DNA from: Georgfuchsia toluolica
GTDB lineage: Bacteria > Pseudomonadota > Gammaproteobacteria > Burkholderiales > Rhodocyclaceae
Assembly: GCF_907163265.1 (NCBI RefSeq)
Contig: NZ_CAJQUM010000001.1
Span: 1,984,001-2,048,000, forward strand
Reading direction: 5' to 3'
Length of the DNA stretch: 64,000 nt
Shown here: piece after piece, positions 20,140-28,502 of the stretch
Layout: every line of letters begins with the position of its first letter
Numbering within the stretch: the first letter of the stretch is position 1
The notes under the pieces: generated by a model
What the model saw: only the letters and a program-made list of their open reading frames with translations
What the model was told of the DNA's origin: nothing
Database searches by the model: none
Position numbers and translations under genes: made by a program

Positions 20140-21066
20140 TCAGTCCACACCGATGAGGACTTTGACATGGGCTGCGGCACTGCGCGCCAGCGCACCAAAC
20201 TCATAGCCTCCCTCAAGGCACGAGATAACCCGGCCCTGGCAATGCCGTTGTGCAATCATCATGATTTGCCGGGTGACCCAGGCGTAGTCCGCCTCCACCA
20301 GTCCGAGGTTGCCCATGTCGTCATCACGATGGGCATCGAATCCCGCCGAGATATAGATGAGCTGGGGCTGGAATGCCTCCAGCGCGGGCAGCCAATGCCC
20401 GGTGACCGCATCGCGAAACTTGTCGCCGCCCGACCGTGCCGGCAGCGGCACATTGATCATGTTCGCGCTGGTGGGATTTTCGCCCGAGAACGGATAGAGG
20501 CCCCGCTCGAAAATGGAACACATGATGACCCGATCATCGCCGCTCAGGATATCCTCACTGCCGTTGCCATGATGCACGTCGAAATCGATCAGCGCCACGC
20601 GTTGCAGGCCATGCACATCCAGTGCGTGGCGTATGCCGACAACGACGTTGTTGAAAAAACAGAAGCCCATGGCTGCCGCGCGCTCGGCATGGTGTCCCGG
20701 CGGGCGCACGCAACAAAACGCGGTCGCCACTTTTCCCGCAAGCACCAGGTCCGTCGCCAGCACCGCCGCGCCCGCGGCACGCAGCGCGGCCTGAACCGTA
20801 AAGGGATTCATGCTGGTGTCATGATCGATCTGGCAATAGCCCTCAGTCGGCGCCGCCTCGATGATCTCGCGCACGTAGAGCGACGAATGGGCGCGGGCGA
20901 GCTGTTCTTCCGTAGCCAGCGGCGCATCGTAAGGCGTCATATAGTTGAGCAGGCCCTTGCTCAGCAAGTGATCGCTTATCGCCCCCAGCCGCTCCGGACA
21001 CTCAGGGTGGCCGGCACCCATCTTGTGACGTGCACAATCGGCATGAGTGATGAACGCTGTATGCAA
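20140..21066 (-). CDS. Histone deacetylase-family protein (putative lysine deacetylase)
   Basis: A 308-residue zinc-dependent arginase/deacetylase-fold enzyme. Catalytic features are CVRPPGHHAE (His-His pair), DFDVHHGNG (zinc Asp and His) and ISAGFDAHRDD. Start choice: an ATG lies at 21102, but the TTG at 21064-21066 has GAGGAG 6 nt upstream and gives the family-typical HTAFITHADC N-terminus, so I prefer it. Adjacent and co-directional with the acetyltransferase fusion, it would supply the reversal step. Substrates could also be small acetylated amines. Confidence 0.87.
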   Translation of the reverse strand: MHTAFITHADCARHKMGAGHPECPERLGAISDHLLSKGLLNYMTPYDAPLATEEQLARAHSSLYVREIIEAAPTEGYCQIDHDTSMNPFTVQAALRAAGAAVLATDLVLAGKVATAFCCVRPPGHHAERAAAMGFCFFNNVVVGIRHALDVHGLQRVALIDFDVHHGNGSEDILSGDDRVIMCSIFERGLYPFSGENPTSANMINVPLPARSGGDKFRDAVTGHWLPALEAFQPQLIYISAGFDAHRDDDMGNLGLVEADYAWVTRQIMMIAQRHCQGRVISCLEGGYEFGALARSAAAHVKVLIGVD

Positions 21067-21102
21067 ATCAGGCTCCTCGATGATTCCTGCAACATTAACC
21101 AA

Positions 21103-21405
21103 GGAAACTGAATTTTAGGCCTGTTGCGGCCTTGCTGCCAGATTGGCCCCATCTGTTGCGTCGAATAGTTGCATCCGCAGCCAACTGCGGACGGTGCGAG
21201 TTGCCATTTATTCCATTTCCAAATCGTTTGTGACGCGAAGACGAGCCGCAGACAGCGCAAATAGCACGGCAAGGCGAAGTCGACAAAGTCACGGATGATT
21301 TAGAAATGGAATTACTTGACTAACGGCAATATTCCGTCATGCAGAAACGCTTATATTCGTACCCCATGATTACCGCTTGCCTTTACCACCAACCTAAGGA
21401 AACCA
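21103..21405 (+). promoter_or_regulatory. Upstream region of rubrerythrin with a weak FNR-like box
   Basis: No gene is supported in this 303-bp gap. TTGACTAACGGCAA at 21316-21329 matches the FNR palindrome at about 7 of 10 positions. A TATATT hexamer at 21352-21357 lies 32 bp centre to centre downstream, the same spacing as upstream of the octahaem gene and hcp. AAGGAAACC before the ATG is the ribosome site. The regulatory reading is tentative because the box is degenerate. Confidence 0.35.
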
Positions 21406-21906
21406 ATGATGCCAACGACCATCGATAACCTGAAAGAAGCTTTTGCCGGCGAAAGCCAGGCGAACCAGAAGTACCGGGCATTTGCCAAAAAGGCGGAGCA
21501 GGACGGATTTGCCACCATTGGAAAACTGTTTCGATTAACGGCGGAGGCGGAGCGCATTCATGCGGAGGGGCACCTGAAAGCGCTTGATGGTGTCGGTTCC
21601 ACCGCCGATAACCTTGAGGCTGCCATCGGTGGCGAAACCTACGAATTCAGAAACATGTATCCGCCGATGGTGAAACAGGCGGAGGCGGAAGGGCACAAAG
21701 CCAAACGAATGTTTGCATACGCCGTTGCCGCCGAAGAAGTTCACGCCGAACTTTACAAATTGGCTCTGGAAGCCGTAAAACAAGGCAAGGATTTAAATGC
21801 GGATTTCTATCTGTGTCCCGTCTGTGGATATATAGAAATGGGCAGGCCGGAAAATCCTTGTCCGATTTGCGGCACAAAGCCGGACCGGTTTATTATCGCG
21901 GAATAA
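21406..21906 (+). CDS. rbr: Rubrerythrin
   Basis: 166 residues. A ferritin-like diiron domain (1-130) with ESQANQKYRAFAKKA, ETYEFRNMYPPM and EEVHAELYKLAL carries the Glu/His ligands, and a C-terminal rubredoxin domain has CPVCGY and CPICGT for one iron. Rubrerythrins reduce hydrogen peroxide in the cytoplasm of anaerobic or microaerobic bacteria. Two ATGs (21406, 21409) are equally placed behind AAGGAAACC. A cytochrome b561-like gene follows 77 bp later on the same strand. Confidence 0.95.
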   Translation: MMPTTIDNLKEAFAGESQANQKYRAFAKKAEQDGFATIGKLFRLTAEAERIHAEGHLKALDGVGSTADNLEAAIGGETYEFRNMYPPMVKQAEAEGHKAKRMFAYAVAAEEVHAELYKLALEAVKQGKDLNADFYLCPVCGYIEMGRPENPCPICGTKPDRFIIAE

Positions 21907-21983
21907 AAGCATATCCGGGCCGCCGCCCTTGATCGTCCAATTACGGCGGCGAATTCGATCGATGGATGCAACAGGAGTCAGCC

Positions 21984-22607
21984 ATGAAAAAGCTCTACGT
22001 CAATCCGCTCCCGATCAGAATCTGGCACTGGACCAATGCCGCGGGTTTTGTTTTGTTGATGCTTACCGGCTTGCAGATCAGGTATCTCGACCAAGTCCAG
22101 CTGGTATCGTTCAAGACCGCCGTGGTCGCCCATAATTGGGTCGGCTTTGTACTGATCGCCGATTATTTCCTGTGGTTGGGCTTTTATCTTTTCACGGGCA
22201 CGATCAAGGTCTATGCCCCGGAACTTAGCCCGGCCAAGTATCTCAGGCAGTTGCGATACTATGGATACGGCATCTTCCGGGGCGACCACGATCCGCATCA
22301 GGTGAGCATCGATCACAAATTCAATCCCCTGCAAGGCATGACCTATTTAATGGTCATGGCAGTCATCGTGCCCGTGCAGTTTTTCACCGGCCTGCTGCTC
22401 TGGGATATCGCGCGCTTTTCATCCATGGTGGAGATGTTTGGCGGCGTGCGCATCGTGGATATGGTGCACGTCATCTTCTTCATATTCCTGACGGGATTTT
22501 TCTTCCTCCATCCCTTCCTGTCCAGCCTCAGCGACACGCCCTGGGCGCATTACAAGGCAATGATCACCGGGTACGAAGAAGTCGAAGACGAAGCAGCTCC
22601 ATCCTGA
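21984..22607 (+). CDS. Cytochrome b561 / hydrogenase-type di-haem membrane cytochrome b
   Basis: 207 residues with about four transmembrane helices (roughly 14-32, 50-70, 110-135, 155-175). Histidines in IRIWHWTNA, VAHNWVGF, DMVHVIFFIFLTGFFFLHPF suit b-type haem ligation, as in cytochrome b subunits of thiosulfate reductases or Ni-Fe hydrogenases. Such subunits pass quinol electrons to a periplasmic partner. No catalytic partner is adjacent, so its redox partner is unknown; the triheme and octahaem cytochromes are candidates by inference only. ATG 21984 follows CAGGAG. Confidence 0.8.
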   Translation: MKKLYVNPLPIRIWHWTNAAGFVLLMLTGLQIRYLDQVQLVSFKTAVVAHNWVGFVLIADYFLWLGFYLFTGTIKVYAPELSPAKYLRQLRYYGYGIFRGDHDPHQVSIDHKFNPLQGMTYLMVMAVIVPVQFFTGLLLWDIARFSSMVEMFGGVRIVDMVHVIFFIFLTGFFFLHPFLSSLSDTPWAHYKAMITGYEEVEDEAAPS

Positions 22608-22771
22608 ACGCCGGCTCGTGGCTTGCGCAGTGGAACATTGCATCGATGGAAAAGCCCATTTCATAAAATTCACGAATAATGAATACTGCCCCAATCAGCA
22701 TACATTTGGCAGCGGCTCATTGTGTTGTTGCGCGGTGCGTAAAGAGCTTTTCAATAAGTACAAAATATAAG

Positions 22772-22903
22772 GAAATCCCGATTAAGTACCTTGCCGTTCG
22801 GGCTGAGTTGTCGAAGCCCAGTGCTGGAGCGGCTTGCGCTTCGACAGGCCTGTCCTGAGCAAAAACGAAGGGCTCAGCGCGAACGGACTTGTTCGGCGAT
22901 TCC
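22772..22903. repeat. Dispersed repeat C, copy 1
   Basis: About 132 bp that align closely with 24187-24320. Shared blocks include GAAAT.CCGAT.AAGTACCTT, GCTTGCGCTTCGACAGGCCT, GTCCTGAGC, GAAGGGCTC.GCGCGAACGG and ACTTGTTCGG.GATT. It contains an internal palindrome around TTCGACAGGCCTGTC. With copy 2 it brackets the MITE-like element and the TSUP gene in the same orientation. Confidence 0.75.
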
Positions 22904-22918
22904 ATAATCGTCCCCGGC

Positions 22919-23149
22919 TAGTGTGGTGTTCCATAAATCCGTTGCTTATATTTTGATTCGTCATTCCGGACGCCGCGTCGTGAGCCGAAGCCCCGGGCTT
23001 GACCCGGGGGGCGAGCCGGAATCCAGCGACTTTCCAAGACCCTGGATTCCCGCCCGGTGTGGCCCTTGGCTATTCGCGGGAACGACCGAAGGAAGTCCCT
23101 GTGGGATGACGCCGCAATTTATTCAATGTATTTCTGATACAGGACACTA
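22919..23149. mobile_element. MITE-like non-coding element, copy 1 (231 bp)
   Basis: Begins TAGTGTGGTGTTCCATAAAT and ends with the inverse of TAGTGTCCTGTATCAGAAAT, so the 20-bp ends match at 15 positions; both ends start with TA. The interior is palindromic (GCCCCGGGCTTGACCCGGGG; GGATTCCCGCC). It is nearly identical to 33174-33386 but carries 18 extra bases (around GGTGTGGCCCTTGGCTATT). No transposase ORF is present, so movement would need one supplied in trans. The TA-ended termini resemble Tc/mariner-IS630-type targets. Confidence 0.7.
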
Positions 23150-23303
23150 ACAAAGCGCTTTACCTGAACGCTGGCCGGAGATACGCGGCGACGCACTCCC
23201 GTTAGACGATTATTCGGACACCCTCCTTGCCATCGAGGCGCCAGGGGAACCGCCTACAATGGCAACCATTGCTTACGAAGCCGACAAATATGGCCTGCCG
23301 TCC

Positions 23304-24095
23304 ATGGAATTTCTGACACCCGCACTCCTTGGCCTCGTTACCGGACTGCTGCTTGGCCTCACTGGCGCTGGCGGCGGCTTGCTGGCGGCACCCTTGCTGA
23401 TGCTGGTGATGCATTTGTCGGTCGCGCAAGCGGCGCCGATTTCCCTGCTCTCGGTCATTCTCGGCGCGGGCCTTGGCATGCTGATGGGATTGCGCCTGGG
23501 GACGGTGCGCTATCGGGCGGCCTTCCTCATTGCCGGGGCCGGGTTGCTGGCATCGCCATTGGGCATCCATCTCTCCCGCATCCTGCCCAATACCCCGCTG
23601 GCCGCGGCTTTCGCCATACTGCTGCTCTATCTGGCCTGGCGCCTGTGGCACACATCTGTGGCGGCCCAGGATGACGTTCTGCCTTGTAGCGTAGATGGCA
23701 GCACCGGCCGTTTCATCTGGAACCGCTCCTGCGCCCGCGCCCTGGCCGGTTCCGGGCTGCTGGCCGGATTTCTTTCGGGCTTGCTGGGTGTCGGCGGCGG
23801 CTTTGTTCTGGTGCCGGCCCTGCGCCGTCACACGCCCCTCGCCATGGATTCCATCACCGCCACCACCCTGATGATACTGACCCTGCTTTCCCTCGGCGGG
23901 ATCGCCCAGTGGGCAAGTCACGGTGAAATCGAATGGCATATCGCACTGCCCTTTGTCACGGGCACGATCGTCGGCATGCTTTGCGGCCGCCATTTTTCCC
24001 CGCGCATCAAGGAAGAGCATCTGCGGCGGGTGTTTGCCGCTTTCTGTCTTGCCACCGGCATCGGCATTGCCGTAAAGACCTTGCTCGCCGGCTAA
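23304..24095 (+). CDS. TSUP-family (TauE/SafE-like) membrane transporter
   Basis: About 263 residues, largely hydrophobic with 7-8 membrane segments. The TSUP repeats are recognisable: GLVTGLLLGLTGAGGGLLAAPLL near the start and LLAGFLSGLLGVGGGFVLVPAL in the second half. The family exports or imports sulfite, sulfonates or other organic anions; the substrate here is not predictable. A longer start at 23259 exists (MATIAYEADK); I prefer ATG 23304 because it places the first helix at the N-terminus, though neither has a clear ribosome site. The gene is isolated between repeats on both sides. Confidence 0.82.
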   Translation: MEFLTPALLGLVTGLLLGLTGAGGGLLAAPLLMLVMHLSVAQAAPISLLSVILGAGLGMLMGLRLGTVRYRAAFLIAGAGLLASPLGIHLSRILPNTPLAAAFAILLLYLAWRLWHTSVAAQDDVLPCSVDGSTGRFIWNRSCARALAGSGLLAGFLSGLLGVGGGFVLVPALRRHTPLAMDSITATTLMILTLLSLGGIAQWASHGEIEWHIALPFVTGTIVGMLCGRHFSPRIKEEHLRRVFAAFCLATGIGIAVKTLLAG

Positions 24096-24186
24096 GACGA
24101 TTTCACCCAGCAACCTTTTTTGCATATCCATCGAACCGCGAAATTTCTGGCGACGCTGGGGAAATTATCGAGGTGACCGCTGTTGA

Positions 24187-24320
24187 GAAATGCCGATCAA
24201 GTACCTTGCCGTTCGGATCGAACTTGTCGAAACCCGGTACTGGAGCGGCTTGCGCTTCGACAGGCCTGTCCTGAGCGGAGTCGAAGGGCTCGGCGCGAAC
24301 GGACTTGTTCGGTGATTTCC
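24187..24320. repeat. Dispersed repeat C, copy 2
   Basis: Direct-orientation partner of 22772-22903, differing at scattered positions. Its right end lies 8 bp before the FNR-type box of the hcp promoter, so the insertion sits immediately upstream of a regulated promoter. Confidence 0.75.
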
Positions 24321-24328
24321 TGATTTTC

Positions 24329-24377
24329 TTGAGAGGAATCAATTACAGCGGAGTTTGCTTTCCCTACAGTTCGTGAC
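24329..24377 (+). promoter_or_regulatory. FNR/CRP-type box and -10 element upstream of hcp
   Basis: TTGAGAGGAATCAA at 24329-24342 matches TTGAT-N4-ATCAA at 9 of 10 positions. TACAGT (24365-24370) is a 4/6 match to the -10 hexamer, 32 bp centre to centre from the box, giving a predicted start near 24377 and a box centred at about -41.5. This is class II activator spacing. FNR/Dnr-type control of hcp is well known in other proteobacteria. Confidence 0.65.
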
Positions 24378-24409
24378 GTCATTCATCAACTTCATTAAGG
24401 ATCAGCGTC

Positions 24410-26092
24410 ATGTTCTGTGTGCAATGCGAACAAACCATCTCCAGTCCGACCGGCAAGGGCTGCTCTTACGCCCAAGGCATGTGCGGCAAGACCGAAACCG
24501 TATCCGACTTGCAGGACCTGCTCGTCTATGCGCTGCAGGGAACCTCGTTCTACGCAGAGAAAGCGCGCGAGTTCGGCATCATCGATCCGGTTGTCGACGC
24601 GTTCGTGCCACAGGCCTTCTTCGCCACGCTGACCAACGTCAACTTCGAAGCCGATCGCATCAGCGGCTATGCGCGCAAGGCGCAGGCCTATCGCCAGCAA
24701 CTGCGCGAGCAATACGAGCAGGCCTGTGCCGCCGCAGGTCGCCAGCCGGTTGTCCCCGAGGGCGCCGCCGCCTTCCGCCTCGCCATCGATACTCCCAGCT
24801 TGAGAACGCAAGCGCCGATCGCCGCGGTCAATCGCGGCAAGGGCAAAGTCAGCGATGACATTCTCGGCCTGCGCCTGCTTTGCCTGTACGGTCTCAAGGG
24901 CGCCGCGGCCTACATGGAACATGCACGCGTGCTGGGCCAGACCAGTGCCGAGGTAGCGGGCGAGTTCCATCACATCATGGCCTGGCTCGGCGCCGATCCG
25001 GACGACATGCAGCAACTGCTCGGCACCTCAATGGCCATCGGCAAGCTCAACTACCGCGTCATGGAAATGCTCGACCGCGGCGAAACCGAAAAATTCGGCC
25101 ACCCGGAACCGACCCAGGTCAACGTCAAGCCAATCGCCGGCAAGGCGATCCTGGTTTCGGGCCATGACCTGTGCGACTTGAAGCTGATCCTCGAACAGAC
25201 CGAAGGCACCGGCATCAACGTTTATACCAACGGCGAAATGCTGCCGGCACACGCCTACCCGGAACTGAAGAAGTTCAAACACCTCGCCGGCAACTACGGC
25301 AGCGCCTGGCAGAACCAGCAGAAGGAATTCGCCGCCTTCCCCGGCGCCATCGTGATGACCTCCAACTGCCTGATCGATCCGAATGTCGGCAGCTATGCTG
25401 ATCGCATCTTCACGCGCAGCATCGTCGGCTGGCCCGGCGTCGCGCATATCGAAGGCGACGACTTCAGCCAGGTGATCGCCTGCGCGCAGAGCCAGCCCGG
25501 ATTCCAGTATGACGAAATCCCGCACAAGATCACCGTTGGTTTCGGCCGCAACGCGCTGATGGCCGCCGCCCCCGCCGTCATCGATCAGGTGAAGAAGGGC
25601 AACATCCGGCATTTCTTCCTCGTCGGCGGTTGTGACGGCGACAAGTCCGAGCGCAGCTACTACGAAGCCTTCACCCAGGCCGCGCCCAAGGACACGGTGA
25701 TCCTGACGCTGGCCTGCGGCAAGTTCCGCTTCAACAAAAAGCAGTTCGGCGACATCAATGGCATTCCGCGCCTGCTCGACATCGGCCAGTGCAACGACAG
25801 CTACTCGGCCATCCAGCTCGCGCTGGCGCTGGCCAAGGAGTTCGACTGCGGCGTGAACGAACTGCCGCTCAATCTGGTGCTGAGCTGGTTCGAGCAAAAA
25901 GCCATCGTCGTTCTGCTGACGCTACTCTCGCTCGGCGTGAAGAACATCCGCGTCGGCCCGAGCGTGCCGGGCTTCCTCACGCCGAACCTGCTCGCGGTGT
26001 TGAACCAGGAATTCGGGCTGATGCCGATCACCACCGTCGAGAATGATCTCAAGGCCATGCTCAATCCCAAGGAGTTGCTGAAAGCCGCCTGA
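24410..26092 (+). CDS. hcp: Hydroxylamine reductase / hybrid-cluster protein
   Basis: A 560-residue cytoplasmic iron-sulfur enzyme. The N-terminal cysteines C3, C6, C18 and C25 ([21 protein letters not shown]) have the Cx2Cx11Cx6C spacing of E. coli-type Hcp with a [2Fe-2S]/[4Fe-4S] proximal cluster. Hybrid-cluster ligands appear in [40 protein letters not shown] and [10 protein letters not shown]. Hcp reduces hydroxylamine to ammonium in vitro and reduces NO at low levels in vivo. Its reductase hcr follows after 275 bp of repeat-containing DNA. An FNR-type box lies upstream. Confidence 0.97.
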   Translation: MFCVQCEQTISSPTGKGCSYAQGMCGKTETVSDLQDLLVYALQGTSFYAEKAREFGIIDPVVDAFVPQAFFATLTNVNFEADRISGYARKAQAYRQQLREQYEQACAAAGRQPVVPEGAAAFRLAIDTPSLRTQAPIAAVNRGKGKVSDDILGLRLLCLYGLKGAAAYMEHARVLGQTSAEVAGEFHHIMAWLGADPDDMQQLLGTSMAIGKLNYRVMEMLDRGETEKFGHPEPTQVNVKPIAGKAILVSGHDLCDLKLILEQTEGTGINVYTNGEMLPAHAYPELKKFKHLAGNYGSAWQNQQKEFAAFPGAIVMTSNCLIDPNVGSYADRIFTRSIVGWPGVAHIEGDDFSQVIACAQSQPGFQYDEIPHKITVGFGRNALMAAAPAVIDQVKKGNIRHFFLVGGCDGDKSERSYYEAFTQAAPKDTVILTLACGKFRFNKKQFGDINGIPRLLDIGQCNDSYSAIQLALALAKEFDCGVNELPLNLVLSWFEQKAIVVLLTLLSLGVKNIRVGPSVPGFLTPNLLAVLNQEFGLMPITTVENDLKAMLNPKELLKAA

Positions 26093-26100
26093 GTCGCCCC

Positions 26101-26271
26101 TGGTGTCCTGTATCAGAAATACATTGAATAAATTGCAACGTCATTCCCGCGAAGGCGGGAATCCAGTGTCTTAAAAAGTCGCTGGATTCCGGCTCACCCC
26201 CCGGGTCAAGCCCGGGGCTTCGGCTCACGACGCGGCGTCCGGAATGACCAACGGGAATCCCCGTGGGATGA
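26101..26271. repeat. One-ended, rearranged relative of the MITE-like element between hcp and hcr
   Basis: Starts TGGTGTCCTGTATCAGAAAT, the inverted right end of the 22919/33174 elements (TAGTGT changed to TGGTGT). It then carries GTCATTCCCGC, GGCTCACCCCCCGGGTCAAG, GCCCCGGGCTTCGGC and the tail GGGAATCCCCGTGGGATGACG. The other terminus is missing. It interrupts the hcp-hcr operon, leaving 95 bp of ordinary sequence before hcr. Confidence 0.7.
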
Positions 26272-26366
26272 CGGCTACTTGTTGTTTGTATGTTTCGATT
26301 TCACTGTGTCGTTCTACTTGTGCCGCGCCTCGTGCGCGGCTTATTCAACCAACACCGGGATTCGCC

Positions 26367-27404
26367 ATGAACCAGACCAGCACTTTTGCGCAGACTCCGG
26401 CTCTCATGCCGCTAATCTGCATCGACCGCATCGAGGAAACTGCCGATGCGGCCACCTTCGCCTTCCGCACCCATGACGCCAAACCGGTCGACTACAAGCC
26501 CGGCCAGTTCGTCATCTTCCAGGTCGATGTCGCCGACGAACAACTGCACCGCGCCTATTCGCTGTCCTCCACGCCGTCGCGCCCCGAGCATGTCGCCATC
26601 ACCATCAAGCGCGTGCCCGGCGGCAGGGTTTCCAATCATCTGCTCGACCATCTCAAGCCGGGGCACATGCTGCGCGCCATGCCGCCGGCGGGAGAATTCA
26701 ACCTGATCGACCGCCCGTCGACCGGCAAACTGGTACTGCTCAGCGCCGGCAGCGGCATCACGCCATGCATTTCGATTGCACGCTGGCTGCTCGACACCAC
26801 GCCGCAGGCGGACATCCAGTTCGTCTACAGCGCCAGAAGCCCGGCCGACGTCATCATGGCCGCCGAACTCGCGCGCCTGCACGACGCGCACGACAATTTC
26901 AAACTGATCCGCATCGTCGATCAGGATCCGGTCGAGGGCGACATCCAGGGGCCGCTCGATGCGGCACTGTTCGAGCGCCTGATCCCCGATTTGCAAGGCC
27001 GCACCATTTTCACCTGCGGCCCGGCCGGCTACATGCAGGCCATCGAATCCTTCGCCAGCGCGCGCGACTTCGACATGAAATATTTCCACAAGGAAAGCTT
27101 CGTGCCGGCGACCGCCAATGCCGCCAGCGCCGACGACGCTATCTCCTATGAGCTGCAGGCGCCGCAGTTCGGCAAGTCCGCGCGCATCGACAGCAGCCAG
27201 AGCCTGCTCCAAGTGCTTGAAAGCGCCGCGCTGCCGGTAATCGGCGCGTGCCGCGCTGGCGTCTGCGGTTCGTGCAAGTGCCGCGTCGTCAGCGGCGAAG
27301 TCAGTTCGCGCAGCACAGCGACGCTGAGCGAAGCCGACATCGCCGCCGGCTATGTGCTGGCCTGTAGCACGCAGGCGCGTTCCGATCTGGTGATCGAGAT
27401 ATAG
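26367..27404 (+). CDS. hcr: NADH oxidoreductase Hcr (reductase of Hcp)
   Basis: 345 residues. An FAD-binding domain (about 15-110, RAYSLSSTPS) is followed by an NAD-binding domain (GKLVLLSAGSGITPCISIARW; IFTCGPAGYMQA) and a C-terminal plant-type [2Fe-2S] ferredoxin domain with CRAGVCGSCKC and a fourth Cys in LACST. It transfers NADH electrons to Hcp. The frame is open to 26244 through the repeat, but ATG 26367 gives the right start. The cysteine set is complete. Confidence 0.94.
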   Translation: MNQTSTFAQTPALMPLICIDRIEETADAATFAFRTHDAKPVDYKPGQFVIFQVDVADEQLHRAYSLSSTPSRPEHVAITIKRVPGGRVSNHLLDHLKPGHMLRAMPPAGEFNLIDRPSTGKLVLLSAGSGITPCISIARWLLDTTPQADIQFVYSARSPADVIMAAELARLHDAHDNFKLIRIVDQDPVEGDIQGPLDAALFERLIPDLQGRTIFTCGPAGYMQAIESFASARDFDMKYFHKESFVPATANAASADDAISYELQAPQFGKSARIDSSQSLLQVLESAALPVIGACRAGVCGSCKCRVVSGEVSSRSTATLSEADIAAGYVLACSTQARSDLVIEI

Positions 27405-27421
27405 GGGCCTATTCGAGGCCG

Positions 27422-27447
27422 CCCAAGCGAAAGCGCTTGCGCTTGGG
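27422..27447. terminator. Near-perfect palindrome after hcr
   Basis: CCCAAGCGAAAGCG followed by CGCTTGCGCTTGGG (arms overlapping by a shared CG) pairs at all but about one position. It lies 17 bp after the hcr stop. No T-run follows, so it is either a weak terminator or an RNA-stabilising hairpin. The remaining bases to 27659 hold no supported gene. Confidence 0.4.
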
Positions 27448-27659
27448 TGGACGGTAGGTTTCGAAATCGGCGCGGCAAAATGCGATCAGCATTTGCTGTC
27501 GTGGAGGCGGCCAGTATCAGTTGAAGCAGATCATCAACTCAGGGCGAGTGACCAACTGCTTACGCCCCCAAGCGGCCTGTCGTTACAAGGGAAGCAGACT
27601 TTCAACGTGGAAGTGAGCGGCCTGCGCGGCTTTTCGCGCAGGTCCGCTCGACTGAAAGG

Positions 27660-28502
27660 TTATGCATCTGGCACCAACCTAGCGGGCATAAGCTGAAAGT
27701 TCTCAGTGTCAATTTTCATCGAGCTATCAACGCACGAGTTCTGGTCGCACCAATAGTTGTGGTAGTTCGCTGCCCAGAGATACTTCGTCCAAACAGATGG
27801 GCGAGACCTCAGCAGCACGAGCTTCTCCTCAATCCTTGCCTTATGCGCAGCAAGTTCCTGTTCGTAGAAGTACCCGTCCTCGGGGATAAGAGTGTCCAGG
27901 TAGTTCACGAAATACTGACCGTCGCTGTCTCGAAGAAGGTCTCGGTTTTGCGGTGCATGAGCGCCACGGCCGTAGTATTCAAGATGCCGATTCACAGCGA
28001 CTTGAGCAGATGGCGAAAGGACTATTCTTGGATCACGGGCCAACGTTGTTTCGGCTTCGTAGGCTTCGATCAATCCTGCACCGAAAACTGCGATGTCGTC
28101 CATGTATAGATCGCCAATCGCAATTGCGCCGCGCACGAAGAAGCCTTCCATCGTCATAAGCATCTGGAAGTAGGACACCGAGTCGAACACGCTACCAAGT
28201 TCAATTTCACCATCATAACGGATCGGCTGGCCGATGACGATGTTGTCTGTGAAAGCTCGGAATGCAGAGAAGTCCTTGTCTCGTAGTTTTTGTAGAGTGT
28301 CGTCCGAGTGATTCGGATCGACTTGCTGTCGTGACAAATTTAGGGCCTTATGAAGTCTGGCAAGTAAGGCTTGCCTATCGTTTGAAGTCGTCGATTTCAC
28401 GAGATCCATATAGCCCAAGATATCTATGAACGCGACGACAGAACGTCTCAGTTTCGGAGTGCCATCGGATTCAACATATGGGTTACGAGACTCGGCTGGC
28501 AC
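27660..28502 (-). CDS. Uncharacterised protein with nucleotide-cyclase-like motifs
   Basis: 280 residues, GTG start with AGGA 5-6 nt upstream. I do not recognise a named family with certainty. The pattern VVAFIDILGYMDLV (Asp27), FRAFTDNIVIG (Asp86), GFFVRGAIAIGDLY (Arg124) and FGAGLIEAYEAE resembles class III nucleotidyl-cyclase folds, where two Asp bind metal. It is similar to many orphan bacterial proteins with an N-terminal FIDILGF word. No signal peptide or membrane segment. It lies in an accessory region, antisense to its neighbours, with less GC-rich DNA than the core genes. No effector gene is adjacent, so a signalling or defence role is only a possibility. Confidence 0.6.
   Translation of the reverse strand: MPAESRNPYVESDGTPKLRRSVVAFIDILGYMDLVKSTTSNDRQALLARLHKALNLSRQQVDPNHSDDTLQKLRDKDFSAFRAFTDNIVIGQPIRYDGEIELGSVFDSVSYFQMLMTMEGFFVRGAIAIGDLYMDDIAVFGAGLIEAYEAETTLARDPRIVLSPSAQVAVNRHLEYYGRGAHAPQNRDLLRDSDGQYFVNYLDTLIPEDGYFYEQELAAHKARIEEKLVLLRSRPSVWTKYLWAANYHNYWCDQNSCVDSSMKIDTENFQLMPARLVPDA

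Noticed and set aside
22919-23149. Complete insertion sequence
   Set aside because: No transposase frame is present inside; the length and ends fit a non-autonomous element only.
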